Positions 27,019 to 36,034 of a stretch of DNA of 64,000 bases are shown piece after piece. Under the pieces are notes generated by a model that was not told where the DNA came from, ran no database searches, and worked only from the letters and a program-made list of their open reading frames with translations. Each line of letters starts with the position of its first letter. The stretch's first letter is position 1. Origin of the DNA: Bacteroidota bacterium. Lineage in GTDB: Bacteria > Bacteroidota > Bacteroidia > Chitinophagales > Saprospiraceae. The stretch is from positions 124,001-188,000 of the forward strand of contig JAKOVW010000052.1 in assembly GCA_029781865.1 (NCBI GenBank). Reading direction: 5' to 3'. The position numbers and the translations under genes were made by a program.

Positions 27019-28131
27019 TTAGTTCACTTTTTTGTCGGCAAGGAACTTTATGACAAAGGCGTCTTTGTATCCGGCCCTTTTGAGTTCCGATTTCTCTTTA
27101 TTGGCGTCTTCTGCAGTCAGGAAACTGCCATAGACTACTTTGTAGACTTCTCCATCCTTGATGATCTCAAAATCCAGGTTTCTCCGCCACTTGGACTGTT
27201 CGGGAGGATAGTTTTTCATGGCTGCGAGTTGAATTTTATAGATATAATCATCGCTTTTCTTGGGGTTTTTACCGCCTCCTTTCGGGGTAACATCGGTCAT
27301 TGCAATGGTCGGATAGACGGGTTTATTAGAAATTTGATTGGTTATACCATCGGCTATCATCTCTGCAATTTCCCATTGCCCGGATTCAGAGCACAGGTAT
27401 TTTTCTTCTTCCGGATTGGTCATATAGCCCGTTTCAATAAGCACACAAGGCATACTCACTTGGTGCAATACATGAAATCCGGCTTGTTTTACCCCTTTGC
27501 TTTTCCCGGGATGTTTTTTTGAGAAGGCATCTTCAATGGACCTGGCAAGAGCAATACTCTTTTGCATATATTCATCCTGAATATGATTCAGGGTAATAAA
27601 AGATGCCGGTGAACTTAGATCAAGGGGATCGTAATGTTCAGAACTACCACTTTCCAATAAGATCGCTGCATTTTCACGTTGAGCGACCGCAAGGTTTTCT
27701 TCCGCTTTATGCAAGCCCATTACATAGGTTTCCGTACCCCGGATTTGTTTGTGATTGCCAGGCATTGCATTGCAATGGATAGATATAAAGTAATTGGCAT
27801 CCAGGTCATTAGCCATTTTAGCGCGTTCGTGCAATGGAATGAAGCTATCTGTTTGGCGGGTGAAGTACACGGCCGCTTCAGGCATTTTATCGAATAACAA
27901 AGACTGGATTTTCTTGCTTATCGAAAGAGTGATCTGCTTTTCAGAGCATATCGTACCCCGGGCACCCTCATCCGAACCACCATGACCGGCATCTAAAACG
28001 ATCACAGGACCTGAGGATAATTGCAGATCTTGTGCCGCTAACCGGAATGGGCAAGAAAAAAGGATTAATAGTATAGCAGTCAGTAATTTGTAAGTCTTTG
28101 CAAGCGTTGCAGATGAATTGTAGTTTTGCAT
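27019..28131 (-). CDS. N-acetylmuramoyl-L-alanine amidase
   Basis: A 370-residue secreted zinc amidase that cleaves the bond between N-acetylmuramic acid and the peptide stem. After a signal region (residues about 1-33), the Amidase_3 domain has zinc motif VLDAGHGGSDEGA at about residue 45, the second ligand in CSEKQITLSISKKI, a third in FISIHCNAM, and the catalytic glutamate in LIETGYMTNPEEE. The C-terminal part (residues about 290-365, YKIQLAAMKNYP ... VVYGSFLTAEDANKEKSEL) is a SPOR-like domain that binds denuded glycan at division sites. Its start is divergent from the LptD gene. Confidence 0.9.
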   Translation of the reverse strand: MQNYNSSATLAKTYKLLTAILLILFSCPFRLAAQDLQLSSGPVIVLDAGHGGSDEGARGTICSEKQITLSISKKIQSLLFDKMPEAAVYFTRQTDSFIPLHERAKMANDLDANYFISIHCNAMPGNHKQIRGTETYVMGLHKAEENLAVAQRENAAILLESGSSEHYDPLDLSSPASFITLNHIQDEYMQKSIALARSIEDAFSKKHPGKSKGVKQAGFHVLHQVSMPCVLIETGYMTNPEEEKYLCSESGQWEIAEMIADGITNQISNKPVYPTIAMTDVTPKGGGKNPKKSDDYIYKIQLAAMKNYPPEQSKWRRNLDFEIIKDGEVYKVVYGSFLTAEDANKEKSELKRAGYKDAFVIKFLADKKVN

Positions 28132-28199
28132 TCTGGTTATTTAGCTTTAACAAAGATACACATTATATAAAAATATCATATATAAATTCCTATAATTTT

Positions 28200-30803
28200 T
28201 TGAATAAAACATTTCTACTTTTAATCATTCAACTTTTTCTACTGAAGGCTAACGCCCAGGTTATACAGGATACGGTTATAAAAGACAGTTTGCAAGGCAA
28301 CCGGGATTCCCTGGTAATTAGCGGAGACAAGCTTTTTCTCGTTTCCCCCGATAGTATTGACGTTCCTGTAGATTATACTGCTGATGATAAGGTGCAATTC
28401 GATTACGTCAATAAGGTCATTCATTTATATGGCAATGCAACCATCAAATACAAGACCATGGATATCCGGGCGGATTATATACGCATAGAAATGAATACAA
28501 ATCTGGCTATCGCTTCACCGCTGACGGATTCTACCGGTAAAAAAACAGGAATTCCTGAATTCAAAGACGGCGATCAGTCTTTTAAAGCACAGAAAATTTC
28601 ATATAATTTCAAAAGCAGAAAAGGGGCCATTGAAGATGTCGTAACCCGTGAAGGAGATTTATATGTACATGGCGAACAAACAAAGTTTATTTCCAAACAA
28701 AGTAAAGACAGCAATGGAGATGATGTCATTTATAATAAAAATGCCATAATAACGAGTTGTAATGCCGAGCATCCCCATTATGGGATTCATAGCAATAAGC
28801 AAAAAGTAATTCCAAATAAATTGGTGATTGTTGGTCCTTCGAATGTGGAAATAGGTGGAGTACCAACTCCATTGTGGTTGCCTTTTGGTTTTTTTCCGAT
28901 TTCGAAAAATGCCAGGGCCGGAATTCTATTTCCGAAAGAATATCAATATGACGATCGGGGCTTTGGTTTGGCAGGCATAGGTTATTATTGGCCGGTAAGC
29001 GATCATCTCGATCTGAAATTTCTTGTCGATGTTTTTTTCAAAGGATCGTTCCGGATTAATGTAACCGGTAATTACAAAACGCGGTACAAATACTCCGGTA
29101 ACTTTGAACTCAATTTTGACAATCGCATTCAGGAAGTTCCCAACACTTACGATCGAAGTGTGAATCGCCCTATTCGTCTGAGGTGGTCACATACGCAGGA
29201 TGCAGGTGCGCATCCATACCGGAGTTTCGGAGGAAGTATCAATATAGAAACCAATAGTTTCAGTAAGCTGACGTATTTCAATCCTACGCAGGCATTACAA
29301 AACGTCCTGACTTCCAATTTCAATTACAATTATTCGTTTCCCAATTCGGCGTTTACATTCGCCGCCTCACTGAGCCATACTCAAAACAATATTTCGCATA
29401 GCCTGAGTCTTACGTTTCCGGATCTGAGTTTACAAATGCGCAGCATTACGCCGTTTAAAAGTAAAAACAGAGCAGTACAAACAGAAAGATGGTACGACCG
29501 GATCAGCGTTTCTTACAATGCAGAATGGCGAAATTCTATCAATACAACGGATACAACTTTGTTCACCCGTAAAACGCTGGATACGATGCGTTATGGGTTT
29601 AAGCATCATGCCGATGTCAATGCTTCTTTTAAGTTTCTGAAGTATTTTAATTTCAATCCCAATATTAATTACAATGAAGAACTCACTTTTTATTCTCAGG
29701 AACAGACTCTGAAGGATACGACCTTAAAAGATACTATGGGAAAGGATAGTGTGTTTGGATTATTGCAGACCAGATACAATAGGGGACTTTATTCGTTCCG
29801 GACATTCGGTGCCAGTGCCGGTATCAATACGCAAATATTTGGTCAGATCCTTTCTTCGAAAGGCTGGTTCAGGGGAATCAGGCATCAGATAACACCTTCC
29901 GTCTCTTTTAATTTCTCTCCGGATTATCATAAATCACCGTTTAATTATTATAAATCGGTATACACCAGCACCAGGGATTCGATTAAAAAAGAGTATCTGA
30001 TATTTGCAAAAAGTCCTTTTGGTGAACCATCCGTCTCCAGTGAAAATTTTAATATTGGATTCAGTATTGCCAACCGGATTGAGATGAAGTATTATTCCAA
30101 AAAAGATACGGTTGCCAAAAAAATTCCGATTATTGAAAGTTTTACTTTTTCAGGTAATTACAATGTACTGGCAGATTCATTTAAACTCAGCGTCATTTCG
30201 GGAAGTGGTAGCAATCGATTGTTCAAGGGCATCACTACACTCTATTATGGGTTAAGTTTAGATCCTTATGGAAGAGACCTTGTCAATGACAGAGAAGTTC
30301 GATCCAAGTCCTTTGCTATTAAAAATAATAAACGGCTCGTTTATGTTACCAATTCGTTTTTAAATATCAATACAAGCTTAACTATAGGTCAATTGATTGG
30401 CTTATTTGATAATGAAGTTGTAAAGAAAAAGGATTTGACTAAACCATCCTTACAGGAATTATTTTATGATTTTAATATTCAGCATATCATAAATTTCAGA
30501 CACGAAAGACTCGTCACCGGAAAAGATACGTTTATGCGAACGCTGCACAATCTGACAGTCAATGGTTCCATTCCGCTTACTGCAAAATGGAAAATAAATA
30601 TTACCAATATCTCATACAACTTTGATCAGAAAGGATTTCAATATCCGACATTGGGTCTGGAGCGGGATTTACATTGCTGGTTGATGAAATTTGATTGGTC
30701 TCCGCAATTGGGATATTATTCCTTCTTCCTGGGTGTCAAGCCAGGTTCATTGGAATTTATAAGGTTGCCTAATAATCAAACCTATTCCGGCGCAAGAAGG
30801 TAA
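28200..30803 (+). CDS. lptD: Putative LPS-assembly protein LptD
   Basis: An outer-membrane protein of about 867 residues. An ATG at 28098 would put the start inside the divergent amidase gene, so the TTG at 28200, just before the signal-like LNKTFLLLIIQLFLLKANAQ, is preferred. The N-terminal OstA/LptA-like domain (residues about 40-240) includes DKVQFDYVNKVIHLYGNATIKY. The rest is a long beta-barrel with amphipathic strands (GSFRINVTGNYKTRYKYSGNF). LptD receives LPS from LptA and inserts it in the outer leaflet. Size and architecture match the LptD-like proteins of Bacteroidota. Its cognate lipoprotein LptE is not next to it. It converges with the flippase gene. Confidence 0.8.
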   Translation: MNKTFLLLIIQLFLLKANAQVIQDTVIKDSLQGNRDSLVISGDKLFLVSPDSIDVPVDYTADDKVQFDYVNKVIHLYGNATIKYKTMDIRADYIRIEMNTNLAIASPLTDSTGKKTGIPEFKDGDQSFKAQKISYNFKSRKGAIEDVVTREGDLYVHGEQTKFISKQSKDSNGDDVIYNKNAIITSCNAEHPHYGIHSNKQKVIPNKLVIVGPSNVEIGGVPTPLWLPFGFFPISKNARAGILFPKEYQYDDRGFGLAGIGYYWPVSDHLDLKFLVDVFFKGSFRINVTGNYKTRYKYSGNFELNFDNRIQEVPNTYDRSVNRPIRLRWSHTQDAGAHPYRSFGGSINIETNSFSKLTYFNPTQALQNVLTSNFNYNYSFPNSAFTFAASLSHTQNNISHSLSLTFPDLSLQMRSITPFKSKNRAVQTERWYDRISVSYNAEWRNSINTTDTTLFTRKTLDTMRYGFKHHADVNASFKFLKYFNFNPNINYNEELTFYSQEQTLKDTTLKDTMGKDSVFGLLQTRYNRGLYSFRTFGASAGINTQIFGQILSSKGWFRGIRHQITPSVSFNFSPDYHKSPFNYYKSVYTSTRDSIKKEYLIFAKSPFGEPSVSSENFNIGFSIANRIEMKYYSKKDTVAKKIPIIESFTFSGNYNVLADSFKLSVISGSGSNRLFKGITTLYYGLSLDPYGRDLVNDREVRSKSFAIKNNKRLVYVTNSFLNINTSLTIGQLIGLFDNEVVKKKDLTKPSLQELFYDFNIQHIINFRHERLVTGKDTFMRTLHNLTVNGSIPLTAKWKINITNISYNFDQKGFQYPTLGLERDLHCWLMKFDWSPQLGYYSFFLGVKPGSLEFIRLPNNQTYSGARR

Positions 30804-30872
30804 AGGAAATTGTTCAAGCTTGTTATGGTCGGTAAATAAACCGGAGTTTGAATTAACCTGTACAAGGTCAAT

Positions 30873-32354
30873 TTATTTTCGCATTAGTGTCTTTTCGATA
30901 AGCGACTGTATCATCTGGTTGAATTCTGCTGAAAGCTTTAAAAAATACACGCCACCCAGGAATAAAATCGTGATGCATCCTGATAAAATAAGAATAGTAA
31001 GCAGTGGATGAAAGGGAAAATGGAATGGACTAAACAAAATTGCAATGACCACGCCTAATAATAAAATTTTCCAAAGTGATCCTGAGATTGGATGTATGCG
31101 AAGCTTGAGGTATACTAAAATTGTTTTTAGGATATTATAAATACATATCGAGGAAAAAGTTGCGAATGCAGCGCCCTCAATTCCATATTTGGGAATCCAG
31201 ATATAATTGAATGATATATTGAGCACGGCCATTAATAATAGGAGATAGAGTTCGATAGGGTAATATCTGGAATAGGTGAGTATATGGTGATTAACCCCTG
31301 TTGCGGCATCTGCGATTCGTGCAAGCAGTAACCATAAAATGACCGGATGGATCAGCGCAACTTTCTCCGTATTGGGCATTAATTCACTTAATGATAAAAA
31401 TCCGCAATAAATACATAGGGAAATCCATAGCGTTGGAATCAGCATATTGCTGGACGATTTAGAATAAATCAGTTTTAAATCTTCTATACTGTTTTTTTTG
31501 GAGAATGAGGAAACAGCTGCGTTAAGGCTATCTGTGAGGGCGGACGCAGGAATAAAAGCTACATTGCTGATAAAGATGGCAAGTGTAAACAGCCCGTTGG
31601 CTTCGGATCCTTTCAATGAAGTTACCAGAATAGAATCCATACGGAGTGCAAGAATGGCACTGGCACCGCCCAATATGGAATACACTGCAAACCGAAACAT
31701 TTGATTTCTCATCGGATGGTTGAATGCTGATTTTTCAAAACTCACTTTCCACTTTCCGATTTTTTTCAGATAATAAATCATCATCAGAATGACACAGATG
31801 TAATACAGGCAAATCATCCAGACAAAGCCGATGCGATCTAAATAGTGCTTTATGCATAAAATAAATAGTGCGGGCAGAATCAGTTTCATTAAGAAAACGA
31901 AAAAAGCCGGAACAGTTATGCGTTGATGGTTTATGGAAATCGTGCTGAATAATTCAAATACCACATAGAGAATGGTAATCGGTAAGATATAGATTGCAAA
32001 TGGTCCATTTTGAGGGTCAGCATTCGAGAGCAGATGCTGAATCCATGGAAATAGCAAAGCAAAGGCTATTGTAAAAAAAATGATCCCGAACGCATAACCC
32101 GTAAAAATGAAACCAAAAAAACCATGGTGTTTTTTTTCAGGCGCTTCGAAATAGGGATAATACCTTAAAAGAACGGCGCTAAATCCCAGGCTGATAAAAG
32201 GAACCAATAAAGAAGCCGTGTTTGTGAGAAAGCCGTAAATCCCATATAATGAAAGATCCATCGGATAAATGAAAATAGTACTCAATGCTCCAATGACAGA
32301 TCCGGTAATTTGAATTGCAGTACTTTGTATACTTTGTTTTCTGACTGATTCCAA
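30873..32354 (-). CDS. Polysaccharide flippase (Wzx/MOP superfamily)
   Basis: A 493-residue membrane protein with about 12-14 helices. It has the N-terminal pattern of oligosaccharide flippases (IQITGSVIGALSTIFIYPMDLSLYGIYGFLTNTASLLVPF), an internal GGASAILALRMDSILV repeat start, and a C-terminal cluster of helices. It would flip lipid-linked sugar units across the inner membrane, for an O-antigen-like or teichuronate-like polymer. The nearby RffA-type aminotransferase gene (divergent, 940 bases away) suggests an amino-sugar glycan; other sugar-pathway genes lie near 57-62 kb. Confidence 0.85.
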   Translation of the reverse strand: MESVRKQSIQSTAIQITGSVIGALSTIFIYPMDLSLYGIYGFLTNTASLLVPFISLGFSAVLLRYYPYFEAPEKKHHGFFGFIFTGYAFGIIFFTIAFALLFPWIQHLLSNADPQNGPFAIYILPITILYVVFELFSTISINHQRITVPAFFVFLMKLILPALFILCIKHYLDRIGFVWMICLYYICVILMMIYYLKKIGKWKVSFEKSAFNHPMRNQMFRFAVYSILGGASAILALRMDSILVTSLKGSEANGLFTLAIFISNVAFIPASALTDSLNAAVSSFSKKNSIEDLKLIYSKSSSNMLIPTLWISLCIYCGFLSLSELMPNTEKVALIHPVILWLLLARIADAATGVNHHILTYSRYYPIELYLLLLMAVLNISFNYIWIPKYGIEGAAFATFSSICIYNILKTILVYLKLRIHPISGSLWKILLLGVVIAILFSPFHFPFHPLLTILILSGCITILFLGGVYFLKLSAEFNQMIQSLIEKTLMRK

Positions 32355-32572
32355 GGCTTGTGAATTGGTTACGAATTGTTTGGGTAATTGAATAGCTTAG
32401 GAATATTTTGAAAAAAGACATTAAGCATAATTCACAAAGATAAAGAGGATTCAATTCGATACCTGGGTCAGCTGTATGGAGAACTACTTTTTATTTTTAG
32501 TCTCTTCCATATTTGAACAAAAATTTTAGTCTGGATAATGCAAAAATAGAAAGATTACCCGCTCTGGACGAA

Positions 32573-32914
32573 GTAGCATTTTTTATTCAGGAAAGATTCC
32601 TCGTTCTGGATGATGTAGCATTTTTTATTCAGGAAAGATTCCTCGTTCCGGATGATGTAGCATTTTTTATTCAGGAATGATTCCTCGTTCCGGATGATGT
32701 AGCATTTTTTATTCAGAAAAGATTCCTCGCTCCGGATGATGTAGCATTTTTTATTCAGGAAAGATTCCTCGCTCCGGATGATGTAGCATTTTTTATTCAG
32801 GAAAGATTCCTCGTTCCGGATGATGTAGCATTTTTTATTCAGGAAAGAATCCTCGTTCCGGATGATGTAGCATTTTTTATTCAGGAAAGATTCCTCGCTA
32901 TCGCTCGGAATGAC
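32573..32914. repeat. 42-bp tandem repeat array (eight units)
   Basis: Eight copies of a 42-base unit containing GTAGCATTTTTTATTCAGG and TTCCTCG(C/T)TCCGGATGAT, with only a few substitutions between copies. On the minus strand it reads as a 14-residue repeat with NKKCYIIRNEE, which is an artefact of the repeat and is not counted as a gene. It lies in the 942-base divergent gap between the flippase and aminotransferase genes. The rest of the gap, up to 33296, holds the nested inverted repeats and no other clear feature. Confidence 0.85.
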
Positions 32915-33029
32915 AAATTCCTGCATAAATGAAGGTGGAGGCCATGTAAGCAAACGCCTTGGCGTTTGCTTACATGGCCTCCACTTTCCCTAAATAAAAA
33001 ATTTTATGTCGTTCCGGGCGATAGCGAGG
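32893..33029. repeat. Nested inverted repeats closing the 42-bp array
   Basis: An outer pair, CCTCGCTATCGCTCGGAATGAC at 32893-32914 and its near complement at 33008-33029 (2 mismatches in 22), encloses a perfect 24-base inverted repeat (32935-32958 against 32961-32984, with a 2-base spacer). The outer sequence is the kind of dispersed GTCATTCCGAGCG-type repeat seen in many bacterial genomes. The inner one can extrude as a cruciform or fold as a strong RNA hairpin, but no T-run follows. Confidence 0.85.
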
Positions 33030-33296
33030 TATCTTTCAACAAATGGGCTTGAACATTTTGAAGAACAACAAATTGCCTTATTGCGCTTTGTCAGATTTTC
33101 CCTGTAAAATCGTCCCATTAACCCGTGCAAATTGTCGTACAGCTCCACTTTATAAGTCTGATGATTATTATAATTATCTGTTTAACTTTGCTTTTGGATA
33201 ATATCTTTTCGTTCCTTTCGCAAATCTGGTGTGTTATTTGCCAAATGGATGTTTATTTTATAATTCCTTAGTGGATCGGGTAGCTTATAATTGTCA

Positions 33297-34436
33297 ATGG
33301 AGAAAATCAGTTTATACAAACCTTTTCAGTCTACTTCTGCTTTAACGTATATTGAGGAAGTTTTGGAGCATGGTAAGCTTGCATCGGGAGGAAAATTTTC
33401 GATTTCCTGCAAGAATTGGTTTTTGAAGAATTATCAATCGGATTCTGTATATCTCACGAGTTCATGTACTGATGCTTTGGAAATGGCAGCATTACTAGCA
33501 GATTTAAAACAAGATGATGAAGTTATCTTGCCTTCTTACACTTTTGTTTCAACTGCGAATGCATTCTTACTGAGAGGATGCAAACTCATATTTGCAGATA
33601 GCCTTCATTCAAGTCCTAATATCGGATGGGAAACCATTTTACCTTTGGTTACTGTCAAAACCAAATTGATTGTAGTCATGCATTATGCAGGTATTTCTGT
33701 GGATATGGATCCACTGAAGACATTTGCAAGAGACAAAGGTATATTGCTAGTCGAAGATGCCGCTCAGGCAATTGGTGCCCGTTACAAAGGAAAATACCTT
33801 GGCACCATCTCGGATATTGGTGCAATTTCATTTCATTCAACTAAAATGATTAGTTGCGGTGAAGGTGGTTGCTGTATTATAAACAATCCGGAAATGAAGC
33901 AAAGGGCTGAATTAGTCTTTGAGAAGGGTACCAATCGATTGGCCTTTCAAAGAAATGAAGTATCAAAATACGAGTGGGTGGATTTGGGTTCTTCATATGG
34001 AATGTCAGAGTTACAGGCTGCTCTGTTGTTCTCTCAGCTGGAATATTTGGAATCACTGCGTGCACATCATATCACGATCTGGAATTTATATCAAAGTTTA
34101 TTGAGGGAATTGCAAACCCATGAAAAATTAATTCTGCCTGAAGTACCTGATTTTGCAGAAGTAAACGGAACTCATTTTTTTATTGTATTAAAGAGTTCAG
34201 ACGTTAGAATGCAATTAAAAAACTTTCTGAATGCGAATGGTGTAGATAGTTCATTTCATTATCTGGCTTTACACAGAAGTCCATATTACGGGAACAGAAA
34301 TCATCAGAATTTACCCAATGCAGATCGGTTTGAATCTTGTCTGTTGCGCTTACCCATACATCATGAAGTCAACGAAAACAATGTCCTCCAAATATGCGGA
34401 TTAATTTATGCCTTTTTTCAGAAAACGCATGAATGA
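33297..34436 (+). CDS. rffA: dTDP-4-amino-4,6-dideoxygalactose transaminase
   Basis: A 379-residue DegT/DnrJ/EryC1-type aminotransferase. A TTG at 33291 is possible but the ATG at 33297 gives MEKISLYKPF and is preferred. The sequence follows E. coli RffA (WecE): SSCTDALEMAALL, LPSYTFVSTANAFLLRG, MHYAGISVDMD, VEDAAQAIGARYKGK, and the PLP-binding lysine Lys183 in SFHSTK, then EKGTNRLAFQRNEVSKYEWVDLGSSYGMSELQAA. It converts dTDP-4-keto-6-deoxyglucose to the 4-amino sugar using glutamate. RfbB at 58 kb makes its substrate. It is monocistronic as far as can be seen. Confidence 0.88.
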   Translation: MEKISLYKPFQSTSALTYIEEVLEHGKLASGGKFSISCKNWFLKNYQSDSVYLTSSCTDALEMAALLADLKQDDEVILPSYTFVSTANAFLLRGCKLIFADSLHSSPNIGWETILPLVTVKTKLIVVMHYAGISVDMDPLKTFARDKGILLVEDAAQAIGARYKGKYLGTISDIGAISFHSTKMISCGEGGCCIINNPEMKQRAELVFEKGTNRLAFQRNEVSKYEWVDLGSSYGMSELQAALLFSQLEYLESLRAHHITIWNLYQSLLRELQTHEKLILPEVPDFAEVNGTHFFIVLKSSDVRMQLKNFLNANGVDSSFHYLALHRSPYYGNRNHQNLPNADRFESCLLRLPIHHEVNENNVLQICGLIYAFFQKTHE

Positions 34437-34544
34437 TACGTAGAGGATAATCATTCCGGTAAGACTATTTTTTAGAATTTCTGTTTTGATATAGAATAGA
34501 ACACTACCTAATATAATGATCAATCTGCATTCCGCAAATGATGA

Positions 34545-35819
34545 TTAAAGGCCATTCATTAAACTAAATATTTCGTTGCGCAAATCAAGCAGTTCTTTCT
34601 TTTTGTTGAATACAGACAGGTTGAATAAGTAACTCGAATAGCGGGAAAAGTCCATAAAAATAGCAAAAGAGAACAGTGAAATCTGTAAGTAGGAAAGTAT
34701 TAACAGCGTTTCGCTCCATTTGAAGAAAATCTCAAACACGAAAAAAAAGAGGATGGTACAGACTAAATGCGTAGCCATGTTGACGGCAATGCGTACGGGA
34801 GCATAAAATGTATTGTGTTTGATTTTTTTGCGTATATATTGTTTTGAAAAAACAAGTGAAGGAGCATAAAGAATAAAGCCGGGCAAACCAAGGATAAAAA
34901 AAACAATCAGAAAAAAAATAATTTTTAATTTATCTATTAGATTAAAAATCAGGCTGCAATCCAGTGATTTTAAATTGCTAAAAGTACCCTGGTACGTTGT
35001 GATTTTTGAATTTAAAGTTGATAGTGAATCGCCCGACAGTTGATTCAATTTGGTGAAAAGAGTTCTTATGAACGTATATCCTTCTTCAGTATTCTGCAAT
35101 CCAGAGCTTTTATAGGGTAACTGATCGTTTTCGGCCATAGTATATGCTTTGTCATAAATGGACTGCAGATCCTGATGTGCAATAGACACAACAACCTGAT
35201 TCATTTTGCCCTGTAGAAAAGCGGTTAGTGCATTTATTTTATCCTCCTGATTTGCGTTCATAGCAAGCCATGATTTCATACTTATTGCTTCTCCAAATTT
35301 AAGAATGACGTCATTCCGACTTTTTGTGGCATCATAATATTGAATGCCGGCAGGAACAATGATCAACTCATCTAAATTATTATTTTCAAACGAACCAAGT
35401 GCGAGTCGCGCGGCCCCTTTTTGTAGCGGACGCAGGTATTTAACCATTTCAGAACTTGCTTCCGGAAACATCATTAAAGTATGTTGCTTTGCCAGTACCT
35501 TGTATGCCTGATCAAAAGTGCTTTTATTGCTTCTTAATTTTTCAAAACCATCTTTGAATCTATAGATCGGAATTTGATTTGTCGATTTCAAAATAGGCAA
35601 TAGCCATTTTTTTTCGAACATATCTCCACGGACCAGAAAATGGAGATTGCGGTGCTGAAATGCAGCAATGACGCAAGGTTCTAAGAAAGAATTGGGATGA
35701 TTTACTAAAATCAGAACGGCACCTTTTTTGGGGATCTGCTCAATCCCCGAAATAAAGATTCTTCTAAAATACAAACTAAAAGCCAGTTGCGCCCAAATCT
35801 TAAAAATTCTGTATACCAT
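34545..35819 (-). CDS. 1-acyl-sn-glycerol-3-phosphate acyltransferase-like protein
   Basis: A 424-residue PlsC-family acyltransferase. Residues about 30-250 are the acyltransferase domain: LVNHPNSFLEP in place of the usual NHPNxxxDP (Asp changed to Glu), FLVRGDMF, IPIYRFKDG, and FPEASSEM in place of FPEG. Residues about 290-400 hold two or three membrane helices (IIFFLIVFFILGLPGFILY), a layout common in Bacteroidota. The enzyme would acylate lysophosphatidate or a related lysolipid. Because of the changed catalytic acid, activity should be tested. It faces miaA divergently. Confidence 0.8.
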   Translation of the reverse strand: MVYRIFKIWAQLAFSLYFRRIFISGIEQIPKKGAVLILVNHPNSFLEPCVIAAFQHRNLHFLVRGDMFEKKWLLPILKSTNQIPIYRFKDGFEKLRSNKSTFDQAYKVLAKQHTLMMFPEASSEMVKYLRPLQKGAARLALGSFENNNLDELIIVPAGIQYYDATKSRNDVILKFGEAISMKSWLAMNANQEDKINALTAFLQGKMNQVVVSIAHQDLQSIYDKAYTMAENDQLPYKSSGLQNTEEGYTFIRTLFTKLNQLSGDSLSTLNSKITTYQGTFSNLKSLDCSLIFNLIDKLKIIFFLIVFFILGLPGFILYAPSLVFSKQYIRKKIKHNTFYAPVRIAVNMATHLVCTILFFFVFEIFFKWSETLLILSYLQISLFSFAIFMDFSRYSSYLFNLSVFNKKKELLDLRNEIFSLMNGL

Positions 35820-35993
35820 GAATCATATTTACAAAAGCAAATTCAATTTCTCTGATCATAAAGTTATAAGTTCCGGCTTGATGCCGAATTATTCATTATT
35901 TGTATTTGGCAATCCATTCTTTCTATTTTAGATAGTTTATATAACATAGAATTTATATATCTATTAAACGTTGCTCAAATACTTTCTTTACCA

Positions 35994-36024
35994 TTTGTAA
36001 AATTAATCATTTGGCTTAATTTTG
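35994..36024 (+). promoter_or_regulatory. Bacteroidota-type promoter of miaA
   Basis: TTTG at 35994-35997, then exactly 19 bases, then TAATTTTG at 36017-36024. This matches the Bacteroides-type consensus TTTG-N19-TAnnTTTG. Only 10 bases separate the -7 element from the miaA start codon, so the leader would be very short. Confidence 0.6.
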
Positions 36025-36034
36025 AATCCTTTAT

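Noticed and set aside
28098-28199. Upstream ATG for the LptD-like gene
   Set aside because: It would place 34 residues inside the divergent amidase gene and in front of a clean signal-like sequence; a TTG at 28200 fits the signal peptide better, though this stays uncertain.
32555-32953. A 132-residue minus-strand reading frame with NKKCYIIRNEE repeats
   Set aside because: It is only the translation of the 42-base tandem repeat and the dispersed GTCATTCCGAGCG-type element; 42 is divisible by 3, so the frame stays open by chance.
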